Position numbers and translations under genes: made by a program. Below are positions 39,234-50,227 of a stretch of 64,000 bases of DNA, piece after piece. Position 1 is the first letter of the stretch. Each line of letters starts with the position of its first letter. The notes beneath the pieces are model-generated. The model was not told where the DNA came from. It saw only the letters and a program-made list of their open reading frames with translations, and ran no database searches. Source of the DNA: Marinomonas rhizomae (GTDB lineage: Bacteria > Pseudomonadota > Gammaproteobacteria > Pseudomonadales > Marinomonadaceae); assembly GCF_024397855.1 (NCBI RefSeq), contig NZ_CP073343.1, forward strand, positions 3,472,001-3,536,000, in the 5' to 3' direction.

Positions 39234-40076
39234 ATGCTATTTATAGAGGCGCTCAATAGAGCCAGCACTCAGACAAACGAGAGAAAGTTGATCTCTAGAG
39301 CCAAATATCGCCCTATAATCAGCAATCAAGATTCTGTCGACTTAAGTTCTGCAGCCCATCAGGTAAAGGAAATACATCTAGATAGCCAAGCAAAATCTCA
39401 ACTCACGGCATCAGCAAGCGTTTTTGCCAACCTTATAGAGCACGTTCTCAGTCATATTATAAAAAGCAACATGCACATTCACTCCCCTGAGGAGCTCGAA
39501 TTAGATACGAAAGATTGGACACTTTTTCTACAAGTCCCGCCCACAACAAAAGAAAAAAACGAAAAATCAGTGGAATATGTTGCTCCAGAGACATTACAGC
39601 GCCCACCAGCAAAGCAGCTTATATTTCATATCCCGGTGAAGCCTTCTTACGGCATCCCCATAGATATGACACTCTTATTATCTCCAAATAGCGGCTCCCC
39701 AGAAGTGCCAAGCCTATTCCACACCTTCCCGAAAGAAAGTTGGCTTCCAGTTTTGCGCACTCCTTACCCACCTGAATTTTTAGAACAACAGGTCACTCAC
39801 CACCATATTTTACTTGATCAAGACGGTGAGCCGGATCAGTTATCCCCTCTCTACGTTCACACAAACCAAAGCAAAATCATGGGAGAAAATACATTTCCCC
39901 TTCAATTTTTCGGTTTGCGCATTTGGAGATCTAAAAACAACACACTAACGCCTGTTGTCTTAGGAGACAAACAAATTGGCCTGCTATTTGTCGGTCACTA
40001 CAAGCCAATTGAAGGAAACCCAATTAGCGCAGAAGAAAGAGCCCGGCAAGCACACAATCTTTATACCAAGGCTTAA
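39234..40076 (+). CDS. Hypothetical protein (280 aa)
   Basis: I do not recognise it. It is soluble, with no signal peptide or membrane segment and no cysteines in the parts examined. An N-terminal helical part (about 1-90) is followed by a beta-rich half with many Pro (SPNSGSPEVPSLFHTFPKES, HHHILLDQDGEPDQLSP, LTPVVLGDKQIGLLFVG). A good ribosome binding site (AAGGAG, about 9 bp before ATG) supports it as a real gene. It is flanked by a hairpin upstream and a terminator-like hairpin downstream, so it is probably transcribed alone. Nothing in the context hints at function. Confidence 0.65.
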   Translation: MLFIEALNRASTQTNERKLISRAKYRPIISNQDSVDLSSAAHQVKEIHLDSQAKSQLTASASVFANLIEHVLSHIIKSNMHIHSPEELELDTKDWTLFLQVPPTTKEKNEKSVEYVAPETLQRPPAKQLIFHIPVKPSYGIPIDMTLLLSPNSGSPEVPSLFHTFPKESWLPVLRTPYPPEFLEQQVTHHHILLDQDGEPDQLSPLYVHTNQSKIMGENTFPLQFFGLRIWRSKNNTLTPVVLGDKQIGLLFVGHYKPIEGNPISAEERARQAHNLYTKA

Positions 40077-40093
40077 GGCACAATATTTAGACA

Positions 40094-40130
40094 ATAAAAA
40101 ACCCTTCATACGATTCGCACGAAGGGTTCA
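40094..40130 (-). terminator. Terminator after erpA
   Basis: AACCCTTC (40100-40107)/GAAGGGTT (40121-40128) with inner CG/CG pairs; on the minus strand a T6 tract follows. It lies 40 bp after erpA and also closes the convergent hypothetical gene. Confidence 0.8.
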
Positions 40131-40169
40131 TTTTATCGGCTAAGCCAAACAAAGTGCTTAGAAAGAAAA

Positions 40170-40517
40170 CTAAATACTAAAACTCGCACCACAACCACAG
40201 GTCGATGTGGCATTAGGGTTTTGCACAACAAAGCGCGAACCCTCTAAATTTTCTTTATAGTCCACTTCAGATCCAACAAGATATTGGAAACTTAACGGAT
40301 CAACAACTAAAGTCACTCCATTACGCTGCACTTCGGTATCGTCTTCTTGATGCTCTTCATCAAATGTGAAGCCATACTGAAAGCCAGAGCAACCGCCACC
40401 TGTCACATAAACTCGCAACATGAGTCGATCATTCTCTTCTTCTTCAATCAAAGATTGCAACTTTGCCGCTGCTGCGTCTGTAAACTCGATAGGATCAATC
40501 GATTCAACCATGCTCAT
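40170..40517 (-). CDS. erpA: Iron-sulfur cluster insertion protein ErpA (A-type carrier)
   Basis: Carries [Fe-S] clusters to apo-targets such as IspG. The three cluster cysteines are in [10 protein letters not shown] and the C-terminal [18 protein letters not shown] and [18 protein letters not shown] match ErpA rather than IscA or SufA. Length 115 aa is normal. It is 69 bp downstream of prfC but may have its own promoter. Confidence 0.93.
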   Translation of the reverse strand: MSMVESIDPIEFTDAAAAKLQSLIEEEENDRLMLRVYVTGGGCSGFQYGFTFDEEHQEDDTEVQRNGVTLVVDPLSFQYLVGSEVDYKENLEGSRFVVQNPNATSTCGCGASFSI

Positions 40518-40586
40518 CTCAATACCACTAAAACCATTTCAATAAATGAATTATCCGCTTATCCGAGTAATTTAGTCAAGTATAGA

Positions 40587-42173
40587 TCAATGCTCACGAG
40601 TTGAACGGAAGCGCACCTGAGGCCATTTCTCTTCCGCCATCATTAGATTTACTCGTGTTGGCGCCAAATAGGTTAAATGACCACCACCATCAATCGCTAA
40701 ATTATCACGGCACTTGTTTTTAAATTCTTCAAACTTCTTAGCATCATCACATTCAACCCATCGAGCAGTATTAACGTTAACTGGCTCGTAGATGCACTCA
40801 ACCTTGTATTCGTCTTTTAAACGATAAGCAACCACTTCATATTGCAACTGACCCACAGCACCAACAATCAGTTCATTATTACGCTGTGGCATAAATAGCT
40901 GAGTGGAACCTTCCTCAGAAAGCTGCTGCAACCCTTTCTGCAATGCTTTCATTTTCATCGGATCTTTCAAACGTACTCTACGAAACAATTCTGGAGCAAA
41001 GTGAGGAATACCAGTGAACTTCAAATCCTCACCTTCAGTAAAGGTATCACCTATTTGAATTGTGCCATGGTTATGCAAACCAATGATATCGCCAGAAAAC
41101 GCCTCATCAACACCTTCACGATCACCGGCAGTAAAAGATACGGCATCCGTCACTTTGATATCTTTACCGATACGACAATGGCGCATTTTCATGCCGCGGC
41201 TATAGGTCCCTGAACACACTCGCATAAACGCAATACGGTCACGGTGTTTCGGATCCATGTTAGCCTGTATTTTAAAAATAAAGCCGGAGAACTTCTCTTC
41301 TTTCGCTTCTACTTTACGAGAATTTGTTTCGCGGTCAATCGGTGCAGGGGCCCACTTAACAAAACCATCTAGCATTTCACGAACACCAAAGTTGGACAAC
41401 GCCGTACCAAAGAATACAGGCGTTAATTCACCCGCCAAATACGCATCATGGTCAAATTCATGGCTCGCACCACGAACAAGCTCAATCTCATCCATGTAAG
41501 CCGCCCAATCATCACCAAGCAACTCTTTTGCTTCATCAGACTCCAGCCCTTCGATGCGAATATCGTCCATCAAGGTATGACCACGCCCGCGAACAAATAC
41601 ATGAATAGTATCGGTATAAAGGTTATAAACCCCTTTAAAGAAATCACTCATGCCTATAGGCCATGTTATCGGTGCTGCTGCAATTTTCAGCACGTCTTCC
41701 ACTTCATCCAACAAATCAATCGGATCACGAATATCTCGGTCCATCTTATTGATAAAGGTTAAAATAGGCGTATCTCGAAGACGACAGACGTCCATCAACT
41801 TGATCGTGCGATCCTCTACACCTTTCGCCCCATCGATAATCATCAACACAGAATCGACAGCCGTTAACGTGCGGTAAGTATCTTCGGAGAAGTCTTCGTG
41901 CCCAGGCGTATCAAGCAGATTGACGGTACGATCTTTGTATGGAAACTGCATAACAGAAGAGGTAATCGAAATACCACGCTGCTTCTCCATTGCCATCCAG
42001 TCCGAAGTTGCATGCTTATCCCCTTTGCGGCCTTTTACAGAACCGGCAGTCTGAATAAGCTGACCGAGCAATAGTAGCTTTTCTGTAATGGTTGTTTTAC
42101 CCGCATCAGGGTGAGATATGATAGCAAATGTACGTCTATCGCTTACTTCATTAAGGAAATTCTGGTCTGCCAT
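40587..42173 (-). CDS. prfC: Peptide chain release factor 3
   Basis: GTPase that removes RF1/RF2 from the ribosome after termination. The G1 motif SHPDAGKTT (residues 20-28), G3 [16 protein letters not shown] and G4 NKMD are intact, and the 528-aa length is usual. It is divergent from the fhu genes. Confidence 0.97.
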   Translation of the reverse strand: MADQNFLNEVSDRRTFAIISHPDAGKTTITEKLLLLGQLIQTAGSVKGRKGDKHATSDWMAMEKQRGISITSSVMQFPYKDRTVNLLDTPGHEDFSEDTYRTLTAVDSVLMIIDGAKGVEDRTIKLMDVCRLRDTPILTFINKMDRDIRDPIDLLDEVEDVLKIAAAPITWPIGMSDFFKGVYNLYTDTIHVFVRGRGHTLMDDIRIEGLESDEAKELLGDDWAAYMDEIELVRGASHEFDHDAYLAGELTPVFFGTALSNFGVREMLDGFVKWAPAPIDRETNSRKVEAKEEKFSGFIFKIQANMDPKHRDRIAFMRVCSGTYSRGMKMRHCRIGKDIKVTDAVSFTAGDREGVDEAFSGDIIGLHNHGTIQIGDTFTEGEDLKFTGIPHFAPELFRRVRLKDPMKMKALQKGLQQLSEEGSTQLFMPQRNNELIVGAVGQLQYEVVAYRLKDEYKVECIYEPVNVNTARWVECDDAKKFEEFKNKCRDNLAIDGGGHLTYLAPTRVNLMMAEEKWPQVRFRSTREH

Positions 42174-42514
42174 TAAAGTGTTCTTTTAGGTTATACGCGG
42201 GCTCTAAAACACTCGACCTAAAAGCCTGTGCTCAACCCCGTTATGTTAATCGTGTTTTCGTTGGCGACTATTTTCGCTGATCTCAGCGTTATAAACAATC
42301 AATGCCTATGTAATTAATCACTATTTAAAATTTCGTCCAAATTTTTCACCTCTCAAACCAAACAAATACAGAGACGTATTTACAAATGATTTGCATTACC
42401 ACTACTAATAACAATAAAATAATTAACCACCTGAGTATTGATCAACAAGTCTCAGACATGATTTTTCAGTTAAGCACTGTCAATATTCGATTAAAAAATG
42501 GTAGAGCCTTAAGA
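42174..42514. other. prfC-fhuC intergenic region
   Basis: Holds the divergent control region. CGCTGA-TC-TCAGCG at 42275-42288 is a short palindrome nearer prfC, and a Fur-box-like site is at 42382-42400. In-frame ATGs at 42386 and 42458 would extend FhuC, but the first lies inside the Fur-like site. Confidence 0.45.
42382..42400. promoter_or_regulatory. Fur-box-like site before fhuCDB
   Basis: Aligned by eye to the 19-bp Fur consensus it matches 12 of 19 positions, including the symmetric AATGAT...CATTA core. The place upstream of ferric hydroxamate uptake genes supports it. Confidence 0.5.
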
Positions 42515-43279
42515 ATGATAGAGTCTAAAGAACTGCAGTTTAGTATCGGTGACCGTTCACTATTAACAAATTTCTCGATGACATTTGAGCCAGGAAAAAT
42601 TTACGCCTTGGTAGGTCACAATGGCTCTGGAAAATCCACCCTTTTAAAATTGCTTGCTCAACAACAAAAACCAACTGCGGGCAATATTTTACTGAATAGC
42701 CAATCTATTTCTTCTTGGTCGCAAAAAAAGTTTGCTCAACAAGTGGCTTACCTGCCTCAACAAACACCTTCTACAGACAGCCTTTCTGGAAGAGATCTCG
42801 TTAGCTTTGGTCGCTACCCTTGGCATGGGTTACTCGGCAGACTGAACAAAGAAGATCAACAATATATTGACGAGGCAATGGACCTAACCGATACCACAAA
42901 CTATGCAGATAGACTGGTTGATACCTTATCGGGAGGCGAACGCCAACGTTTATGGCTAGCTATGCTACTCGCTCAACGCACTCAATATCTACTTCTTGAC
43001 GAGCCTCTTTCGGCACTCGATATCGCTCACCAAGTTGACATGCTTAACCTAATAAAAAAGCTAAGTGAAAAACTCAATTTAGGCGTCATTATCGTTATCC
43101 ATGACATAAACATGGCGGCACGCTTTTGCGATCATATAGTGGCTCTTCATAGTGGTGAAATGATTGCTTCGGGTTCCGTAGACAGTATTTTCAATCAAGA
43201 TCATCTGCAAAAAATCTACGGTATTAAAATGCATATTTCTGAACATCCCGCTGGCTATCCTATCGCCATGCCTTATTAA
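42515..43279 (+). CDS. fhuC: Ferric hydroxamate ABC transporter ATP-binding protein FhuC
   Basis: Energises import of ferric hydroxamate siderophores through FhuB. Walker A GHNGSGKST, the signature LSGGERQR, Walker B LLLDEPLSALD and VIHDINMAARFCD are complete. Segments such as GRYPWHGLLGR and the C-terminal YGIKM...HPAGYP are specific to FhuC rather than FepC or FecE. ATG 42515 gives 255 aa, close to E. coli FhuC (265). The frame is open to 42386, but that extension has no family resemblance. First gene of fhuCDB. Confidence 0.92.
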   Translation: MIESKELQFSIGDRSLLTNFSMTFEPGKIYALVGHNGSGKSTLLKLLAQQQKPTAGNILLNSQSISSWSQKKFAQQVAYLPQQTPSTDSLSGRDLVSFGRYPWHGLLGRLNKEDQQYIDEAMDLTDTTNYADRLVDTLSGGERQRLWLAMLLAQRTQYLLLDEPLSALDIAHQVDMLNLIKKLSEKLNLGVIIVIHDINMAARFCDHIVALHSGEMIASGSVDSIFNQDHLQKIYGIKMHISEHPAGYPIAMPY

Positions 43280-43299
43280 TTAGTAATCAGGTAGTTGCT

Positions 43300-44193
43300 A
43301 TGAAATCTTACCTTTCCTATCTAATAGTGCTTATTGCCAGTACCACTAATGCTATTGCGATGGCGGCACAAGAACAAAAATCAACACACCATCTATCCGC
43401 ATCATCACTAAAAGTGGCGACCATTGATTGGACACAAACCGAAACCTTATTAGCACTTGGGGTTAATCCAATTGCCGCGGCACAAGTGATTGACTATAAC
43501 TCATGGGTAAAAGCACCAGTAATCCCATCAGACACCTTCGACCTTGGCTTAAGAACACAGCCAAATCTAGAGCGTTTATCTGAATTAAAGCCAGATCGTA
43601 TTTTTATATCACCCATGTTCCAGTCTCTCGAATCTCAACTATCGCGTATTGCGCCAGTCACAAACATTGCTCTCTATAAAAAAAGCAACATTTCATGGCA
43701 AGCGCTCAAAGACTTCACGCGCACAATGGCATCACAAACAAAAACAGACAAAGCAGCTGAGAAATTAATCACCCAATCAGAAACAAAGCTTGCCCAATTA
43801 GCACAAAAAATTCCGCCGAATACACCAAAGCTCATCATGATTCAATTTATGGATGCGCGGCATGTTCGGGTATTCGGTGACAACAGTATGTATAAAGTCG
43901 CTGCCAATGAAATTGGTCTAGACAGTGCCTGGCTTGGTAAAACCAACGCCTGGGGATTTTCTTTAGTTGGTATAGACAAGCTGAACAACATTAAAGGGCA
44001 ACTTGTTATTATCGACCCTCTTCCAGCAGGTGTAGAGCAACACCTGCAGAATGACCAATTCTGGCAATACTTAGTGAAGCAAACAGGCAACCCCGTTTTA
44101 AAGATCTCACCCGTATGGAGTTTTGGCGCCATACCATCAACAGTTAGATTTGCTACCTTACTGACAAATAAGCTTACTAAGGAGGCAAAATAA
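43300..44193 (+). CDS. fhuD: Iron-siderophore periplasmic binding protein FhuD
   Basis: Periplasmic receptor that hands ferric hydroxamates to FhuB. A signal peptide covers about the first 23 residues (hydrophobic, then AIAMAAQ). The mature part has the class III binding-protein pattern: [20 protein letters not shown] at the start, then [17 protein letters not shown]. Length 297 aa matches E. coli FhuD (296). The last base of its stop is the first base of the fhuB ATG (TAATG). Confidence 0.9.
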   Translation: MKSYLSYLIVLIASTTNAIAMAAQEQKSTHHLSASSLKVATIDWTQTETLLALGVNPIAAAQVIDYNSWVKAPVIPSDTFDLGLRTQPNLERLSELKPDRIFISPMFQSLESQLSRIAPVTNIALYKKSNISWQALKDFTRTMASQTKTDKAAEKLITQSETKLAQLAQKIPPNTPKLIMIQFMDARHVRVFGDNSMYKVAANEIGLDSAWLGKTNAWGFSLVGIDKLNNIKGQLVIIDPLPAGVEQHLQNDQFWQYLVKQTGNPVLKISPVWSFGAIPSTVRFATLLTNKLTKEAK

Positions 44194-46169
44194 TGCGTCT
44201 ATTTCCGATAGGACTTATTACTCTATTGGCCGCCTTAGTTTTGCTTTTAATGGGCTGGCAATTGTCGATCACGGGAAACCTTACTCAAAACATATTCAGT
44301 CTGTTTGAGACGAATTGGCAATCAAATACATCGGTCACACTCTCCCTAACTTGGTGGCCGCGCTTATTTACAACGCTTTTATGTGGTGCAGCGCTTGCTG
44401 TTGCTGGCGTATTAATGCAGCAAGTTCTTCGCAACCCAATCGCCTCCCCCTCGACACTAGGTGTTGCCAGCGGTGCTAGCTTCAGCCTAATGCTAGCAAC
44501 AATTTATGCCCCTTGGCTTATTGAACTGTCTCATAGCTTAGTGGCTTTAGCCGGTGGCTTAATTACCATGGGGTTAGTGTTTGCTCTATCTTGGCGCAGA
44601 GCCCTATCGCCAACCATCGTCGTAATATCTGGATTGGTGATCAATTTATACTTCAGTGCTTTCAGCACCGTTTTGCTAATGCTGAACCAAGAAAAATTAT
44701 CAGGCTTGATGATTTGGGGGGCTGGCTCTTTAGTACAGACAGGCTGGGACAATGTCAGCTATTTATTCCCCAGAATTATAGCCGCCGTTATTGTTGCCTT
44801 TATTTTTCTTAAACCATTGAGCCTATTAGGATTAACTGAATCAGGCGCAAAAAGCTTAGGCGTATCCTTGGCTAAACTACGTTTTGTTTGCCTTGGCTTA
44901 GCGGTGTTGCTTACTTCTTGGGTCGTTGCAAGTGTTGGTGTCATTGGCTTTATTGGTCTCGCCGCTCCCGCTATAACACGGTTAGTAGGCATTCATCGAC
45001 TCGTTCCTAAACTGATCACTTCCATGATTATTGGCGCACTATTACTCACCCTAGCGGATTTACTAGTACAGCAACTACCCGGAATAATGGCAATGGTTAT
45101 CCAAACAGGGGCGGCCACAGCAGCACTTGGCGCCCCGTTGATGTTATGGCTCCTTCCAAAACTCTCAATACGCAGCCAAACTCAAGTAGAAACGGTATTA
45201 ACCAGGCACGTTAACCAAGTTAAAAGACTACACAAATCCGCCATCTTATGGGCTTGTTGCGTTCTTATTATTGGCTTATTTATTTTTTCCAGCGTCTCAA
45301 TACAAAGTGATGGTTGGCAATGGCTAGTGCTCAATGGCGACTGGTCGATGTTGGAGTGGCGACTGCCACGACTAATAACAGCATTACTAGCCGGAACTAT
45401 GCTTGCCGTTGCAGGGACCATTATTCAGCGACTCAGCGGAAACCCGATGGCAAGCCCAGAAGTGATAGGCATCAGCTCAGGTACAGCAATCGGCCTGATA
45501 GTGACGCTTTATGCAGGCTTAGCCACCAGCACAACAGGGCTTTATATTGGCGGCTTATTAGGCGCATTGGCCACCATGCTTCTGATTATACTTTTAAACA
45601 GAAAGTCTGGTTTTCAACCGGAACGAGTGCTCTTAACTGGTGTTGCTATTACCGCACTGATGAATGCCATACAAAGCTTAATTTTAGCGGGTGGAGACCC
45701 TCGCAGTTATGAATTCCTTGCTTGGCTTTCCGGTTCTACCTATTACGTAACAGTAGACACTTTATTGCCTCTGCTGATTATTACAGTGCTACTTACCTGC
45801 GTTGCTTTTGTATTTTCCAAATGGTTAGACATCTTACCGTTAGGTCAAGCAACGGCTAGCGCTTTGGGTATACGAACAGCTTCATCTCGATTAATTCTAT
45901 TGTTTTTGGCCGCTTGCTTAACCGTCGCTGCAACACTAGTCGTTGGACCACTGAGTTTTGTTGGTTTAATGGCGCCTCATTTGGCGCGTCTATTTGGCTT
46001 CAGCCGTGCTAAAGAGCACCTTATCGCTGCCGCTTTAGTCGGGGGCTTTCTCATGCTTTTATCAGATTGGCTTGGCCGCCAATGGTTATATCCACAAGAA
46101 ATTCCGGCTGGAATGGTCGCCTCTATAATAGGCGGACTGTATTTAATGTGGGGGCTACGACGACTCTAA
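44193..46169 (+). CDS. fhuB: Ferric hydroxamate permease FhuB (fused double FecCD domain)
   Basis: Inner-membrane channel made of two FecCD-type halves in one chain (about residues 1-330 and 345-658), each with about ten membrane helices. The two EAA-like loops are recognisable by [16 protein letters not shown] in the first half and [16 protein letters not shown] in the second. At 658 aa it fits FhuB (660 in E. coli) rather than the separate FecC/FecD pairs. It overlaps fhuD by one base, with a strong GGAGG ribosome binding site inside the end of fhuD. Confidence 0.94.
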   Translation: MRLFPIGLITLLAALVLLLMGWQLSITGNLTQNIFSLFETNWQSNTSVTLSLTWWPRLFTTLLCGAALAVAGVLMQQVLRNPIASPSTLGVASGASFSLMLATIYAPWLIELSHSLVALAGGLITMGLVFALSWRRALSPTIVVISGLVINLYFSAFSTVLLMLNQEKLSGLMIWGAGSLVQTGWDNVSYLFPRIIAAVIVAFIFLKPLSLLGLTESGAKSLGVSLAKLRFVCLGLAVLLTSWVVASVGVIGFIGLAAPAITRLVGIHRLVPKLITSMIIGALLLTLADLLVQQLPGIMAMVIQTGAATAALGAPLMLWLLPKLSIRSQTQVETVLTRHVNQVKRLHKSAILWACCVLIIGLFIFSSVSIQSDGWQWLVLNGDWSMLEWRLPRLITALLAGTMLAVAGTIIQRLSGNPMASPEVIGISSGTAIGLIVTLYAGLATSTTGLYIGGLLGALATMLLIILLNRKSGFQPERVLLTGVAITALMNAIQSLILAGGDPRSYEFLAWLSGSTYYVTVDTLLPLLIITVLLTCVAFVFSKWLDILPLGQATASALGIRTASSRLILLFLAACLTVAATLVVGPLSFVGLMAPHLARLFGFSRAKEHLIAAALVGGFLMLLSDWLGRQWLYPQEIPAGMVASIIGGLYLMWGLRRL

Positions 46170-46207
46170 GCCATCTTACTTATTTAAAATGAGTGACAAT
46201 ACACAAA

Positions 46208-46226
46208 GCAAATGAGAATAATAATG
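46208..46226. promoter_or_regulatory. Fur-box-like site before the exporter and receptor genes
   Basis: By-eye alignment to the 19-bp Fur consensus gives 13 of 19 matches with the AATGA-AAT-AT-AT core. It lies 33 bp upstream of the exporter ATG, so exporter and receptor probably form a second iron-repressed unit. Confidence 0.5.
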
Positions 46227-46258
46227 CAAATCGAAAACACTAATTTTACAGAGTTGTT

Positions 46259-47914
46259 ATGAACCTCTTTCGTCAACTCGCCAATAACCAATTTAAGGCA
46301 CTCTTTCTTGTCGTGTTATTTAGTGTAGCCAGCGCTTTACTTACTCTAGGCGTCATCGCATTTATCCAATACAAATTATTAGATGCGGCTAACCTAACAT
46401 CGACTGTCATGTGGCAGTTTTTATTACTCTTAGTGGTATTGCTAACCATAGCAACGTGGGCTCAAGTGTCACTACATAAGCTTGGTCATCAGTTTGTCTA
46501 TTTGAAACGCTGCCAACTCATCAAGCAATTGATCAATACTGATATTGAGCAAATCGACAATATTGGTAGCGCTCGCCTGCTCGCATCATTGAGCACTGAC
46601 ATTCGCAATGTCACTGTGGGGTTTGTCCATCTGCCCCAGCTTATTTACGGCGTTGTACTTACCATAGCAGCAATGGCTTACCTAGCTTTTTTATCACTTC
46701 CGCTATTTGCAATCAGCTTACTGATACTTTCTCTTACCGCCTTAATTGGCTTTAGCCTCGTCGGGAAAATTACATTTCATATCAAACAAGTACGTGACTA
46801 TGACGATAAACTGTACAAAGATTATCAAGCCATTATTGATGGCCGCAAAGAGCTGGCACTCAACCCACATAAAGCAAAGCGCTACTTCGAAGAAGAGTTT
46901 TCCCCGAATGCACAACACTATCGAAATCAGATAACGCAAGCTGATACCTATAATGGCTTTGGCGCTAATATGGCAAACACCTTAATTTTAGCGCTCGTTG
47001 GCTTAAATTATTATGCGGCTCTGAGCTTTAACTGGGCCAGTTTCGAAGTCGCCTCTTCTTTTGCCCTCGTTATTCTGTTCATGCGCGCCCCTTTAATGAC
47101 GGCAATAGCTTCCTTACCAACCTTGGTGACAGCGAATGTTTCAATCAAAAAACTAGAATCCTTGGCTCTGGACAATAACGCTGGGTTTACTCCACAACAA
47201 AGAACATTAGCCCCATTCAAAACACTCAGTCTGAAACAGGTCACTTATCAATATCAAACAGATTCAACAGACAAACCATTTCAAGTTGGTCCCATCAATT
47301 TTTCTGTCCAGCAAGGACAAACAATCTTCATTATTGGCGGAAATGGCAGCGGGAAATCAACCTTCGCTCGGTTATTGACTGGCCTCTATCGCCCTCATTC
47401 TGGCGAAATACTTATTAACAATGCTCCGGTCCTAGCCGAGCAATGGCCAATATATCGTCTGCAATTTTCCGCTGTTTTTAGTGATTATTATCTTTTTCGC
47501 CAGATCGCCAATGGCCATGGTGAGAATATCGACGACGCAGAAATTGATGAATGGTTAGGTCATCTAGAAATGTCCCATAAAGTCTCACATAAAAAAGGAC
47601 ATTTATCAGACACTCGCTACTCTCAAGGACAACGTAAACGACTCGCATTGCTCATGGCGGTCATGGAGCAGCGCGGCTGTATTCTTCTTGATGAATGGGC
47701 GGCCGATCAAGATCCAAGATTTAGAAAAATATTCTACCGATCACTCCTACCACGATTAAAAGAACGTGGTGTCACTGTCATCGCAATTACCCATGATGAC
47801 AAGTATTTCGATTCTGCTGATCGAATTTTCAAAATGGACTTAGGCTCCCTAACCGAGCTCAGCGTTTCTGAACCACAGCAAAACAACACCATTTTTTCAC
47901 AGATCATTTCTTAG
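46259..47914 (+). CDS. Cyclic-peptide/siderophore-type ABC exporter (PvdE/SyrD/YojI family)
   Basis: Half-size exporter with membrane and ATPase domains fused. About six N-terminal helices (residues 1-290) are followed by the ATPase: Walker A GGNGSGKST, signature YSQGQRKRL, Walker B ILLDEWAADQDP and H-loop ITHDD. The DEWAADQDP form and RKRLALLMAV are typical of the cyclic peptide exporter family (PvdE for pyoverdine, SyrD, YojI). At 551 aa it has the usual length. Next to fhuCDB and a TonB-dependent receptor, it could secrete or recycle a peptidic siderophore; that is inference, since no synthetase is nearby. Confidence 0.87.
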   Translation: MNLFRQLANNQFKALFLVVLFSVASALLTLGVIAFIQYKLLDAANLTSTVMWQFLLLLVVLLTIATWAQVSLHKLGHQFVYLKRCQLIKQLINTDIEQIDNIGSARLLASLSTDIRNVTVGFVHLPQLIYGVVLTIAAMAYLAFLSLPLFAISLLILSLTALIGFSLVGKITFHIKQVRDYDDKLYKDYQAIIDGRKELALNPHKAKRYFEEEFSPNAQHYRNQITQADTYNGFGANMANTLILALVGLNYYAALSFNWASFEVASSFALVILFMRAPLMTAIASLPTLVTANVSIKKLESLALDNNAGFTPQQRTLAPFKTLSLKQVTYQYQTDSTDKPFQVGPINFSVQQGQTIFIIGGNGSGKSTFARLLTGLYRPHSGEILINNAPVLAEQWPIYRLQFSAVFSDYYLFRQIANGHGENIDDAEIDEWLGHLEMSHKVSHKKGHLSDTRYSQGQRKRLALLMAVMEQRGCILLDEWAADQDPRFRKIFYRSLLPRLKERGVTVIAITHDDKYFDSADRIFKMDLGSLTELSVSEPQQNNTIFSQIIS

Positions 47915-47950
47915 AAATGTAACCCTCAACATATAAAAAAAGGAAAAGAC

Positions 47951-50185
47951 ATGAAACCGCGCTTTACCCTGACCCCACTGTCATTTGCTATTGCTTTGGC
48001 GCTATCAATCAACACGGCTCATGCAGAAGAAATGGGAACACTTGTTATAGAAGGTGATACAGAACAAAGTTCTACTACCAATAACTTCAACTATGTAAGC
48101 AACGTTGCCCAAACGGCGACAAAAACAGACGAAAAAATCACCAAGATTCCTCGCGCCGTTTCCGTTGTAACTCGCGAACAAATGGATGATCGCGCACCGA
48201 TCAGTATCTCTGATGCCTTGCAATATACGCCAAGCATTCAGACCAACTTCTATGGTGAAGACAACAAACAAGACTGGTTTGTGATTCGTGGATTTAAACA
48301 AGCAAATAACGGTTTATACCAAGACGGCACACGCCTTTATTCATCTGGCTTTTATAGCTGGCAAATTGACCCTTTTATGTTGGAACGTATCGAAGTCTTA
48401 CGTGGACCAGCTTCCACACTGAATGGTCAAACGCCACCTGGCGGCGTGGTTAATGTCATCAGTAAACGCGCTCAACTTGAAGAGGACTTTGGTTCCGTAA
48501 CAGGCACGGTAGGCTCCTACGATCGCAAAGAAATCAATCTTGATGTGAACAAAGCCATCAACGATAAACTAGCGTTTCGCATGGTGGCAGTTACCCGTGA
48601 GAATGGCACCAAGGTCGACAGTGTAGAAGCGAACCGCACACTACTTGCCCCCTCTTTAGCCTGGAAAATCAGCGATGATACTAAGCTAACCGTGCTTGCA
48701 AGTTATCAAAAAGACGACTCGGATCCCTACCTGCAATTTTTACCGATGGAAGGCACCTTAACATCTAACCCAAATGGTAAAATTGGTTATGATACCGCCT
48801 TAGGAAATGCTGACTGGGAAACCTTTCAACGCGAGCAAACTTCTGTAGGCTATGAGCTAGAGCACGCGTTCAATGACAGCTTAAGCTTCCAGCAGTCTGC
48901 GCGTTTTAGCCATATGGATATTAACCTGCGTCAAATGTACTTTGGCCAATATTCAGCTGATGTTAATCAAGTTGGGCCTTTGCTTGATCCAACAGGAGCA
49001 AGAAGTAACATTGTTAGAGCCGCTTCTACCGCAGATGGCGATTCTGATGCCTTCAATATTGATAACCGTTTTATCTATAAATTTAATACTGGCGCTGCAA
49101 AACACACCTTGCTAGCAGGTATTGATTATCAGAGTATCGATATTAATAATAAAGACTATGCATCAGACCCGATTACTGCAGATGGCAACACCCCCCTAGC
49201 CGTACCAGGTATCGGTACCGTTGCTGGGAACCCTAATTTTAATATCTATAACCCAAGCTATAGCAACAACATTGTTTTGCTAAACCCTACTACATTAGCA
49301 ACCATGACAGATGCCGATCTGCAAACCACAAAGACCAAAAATCGCCAGTTAGGTTTCTACCTTCAAGACAAAGCCAACATCACAGACAAGTTCACTGTCA
49401 TTGCGGGCGCTCGTTATGATGACACCAGCAACGAAACGAACAATACGTCTACCAATACAAAAACGGACATAGACCTCCACCAGTGGACAGGAAACCTAGG
49501 CGCATCTTATCAGCTGGATAACGGTCTGGTGCCTTATGCCAATTACGCGCAATCTTTTAACCCGGTTCTTGCTTTGGATGCAGACAACAATCCAGCAAAA
49601 CCAGAAAAATCAGACAGCTACGAAGTGGGTATAAAATTCAAACCACAAAGCTTTGATGGGCAATTTGGCATAGCAGCTTATCAAGTAACCAAAGAAAATC
49701 TAAAGAGCGGTGACAGCGGTACAGCCAGCTTCCGACAGATAGGGGAAGTGCGTAACCGAGGCATTGAATTTGAAGCGGTTGCTAATCTAAACAGAGCTGT
49801 CACGTTAGTCGGCACATTGAGCTATGTAGACTCGGAAGTTACCGAAGACACCAATAGCGCAAATGTCGGCAAAACACCGGCTCAAATCGCCAGTAAGCTG
49901 GCTTCTGTCTGGAGTAACTACCGCTTTATCGACGGCATACTAGATGGCTTAAAAGTGGGGGCTGGCGTGCGCTATATCGGTGAAACCTATGCAGACAATA
50001 CAGAAACCAACAAAGTACCGTCTTATGCCCTTGTCGATGCCATGGCAAGCTACCGAGTAGATAATTATAAGTTCCAATTAGTCGCAAAAAACCTACTCGA
50101 TAAGGAATACATCGCTACCTGTAGTGGGTTCTGCTACTACGGTGATAGCCGCAACATCATGGCCAGCGTGACTTACGACTGGTAA
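47951..50185 (+). CDS. fhuA: TonB-dependent siderophore receptor (FhuA-like)
   Basis: Outer-membrane receptor for a ferric siderophore, driven by TonB. A signal peptide ends at AHA (about residue 25). A TonB-box-like GTLVIEG follows at once, then the plug (about 55-180, with IPRAVSVVTREQM, FVIRGF and LRGPASTLNG(Q)TPPGG). The 22-stranded barrel ends in the aromatic ...VTYDW. The C-terminal loop has two cysteines (ATCSGFCYYG), as in FhuA relatives. At 744 aa it is the size of E. coli FhuA (747). The substrate is most likely a hydroxamate, by association with fhuCDB; the exact ligand cannot be read from sequence. Confidence 0.85.
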   Translation: MKPRFTLTPLSFAIALALSINTAHAEEMGTLVIEGDTEQSSTTNNFNYVSNVAQTATKTDEKITKIPRAVSVVTREQMDDRAPISISDALQYTPSIQTNFYGEDNKQDWFVIRGFKQANNGLYQDGTRLYSSGFYSWQIDPFMLERIEVLRGPASTLNGQTPPGGVVNVISKRAQLEEDFGSVTGTVGSYDRKEINLDVNKAINDKLAFRMVAVTRENGTKVDSVEANRTLLAPSLAWKISDDTKLTVLASYQKDDSDPYLQFLPMEGTLTSNPNGKIGYDTALGNADWETFQREQTSVGYELEHAFNDSLSFQQSARFSHMDINLRQMYFGQYSADVNQVGPLLDPTGARSNIVRAASTADGDSDAFNIDNRFIYKFNTGAAKHTLLAGIDYQSIDINNKDYASDPITADGNTPLAVPGIGTVAGNPNFNIYNPSYSNNIVLLNPTTLATMTDADLQTTKTKNRQLGFYLQDKANITDKFTVIAGARYDDTSNETNNTSTNTKTDIDLHQWTGNLGASYQLDNGLVPYANYAQSFNPVLALDADNNPAKPEKSDSYEVGIKFKPQSFDGQFGIAAYQVTKENLKSGDSGTASFRQIGEVRNRGIEFEAVANLNRAVTLVGTLSYVDSEVTEDTNSANVGKTPAQIASKLASVWSNYRFIDGILDGLKVGAGVRYIGETYADNTETNKVPSYALVDAMASYRVDNYKFQLVAKNLLDKEYIATCSGFCYYGDSRNIMASVTYDW

Positions 50186-50192
50186 TCGTGCC

Positions 50193-50219
50193 AATACTCT
50201 TTTAGCTTAAAAGAGTATT
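50193..50219. other. Hairpin immediately after the receptor gene
   Basis: AATACTCTTTTA/TAAAAGAGTATT, a 12-bp perfect stem with a 3-nt loop and no T-tract; the true terminator follows 9 bp later. It probably protects the receptor mRNA 3' end. Confidence 0.6.
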
Positions 50220-50227
50220 CCAAATCT

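Noticed and set aside
42386-42514. N-terminal extension of FhuC from ATG 42386 or 42458
   Set aside because: The added residues do not resemble FhuC, the first ATG lies in a Fur-like site, and ATG 42515 gives the family length.
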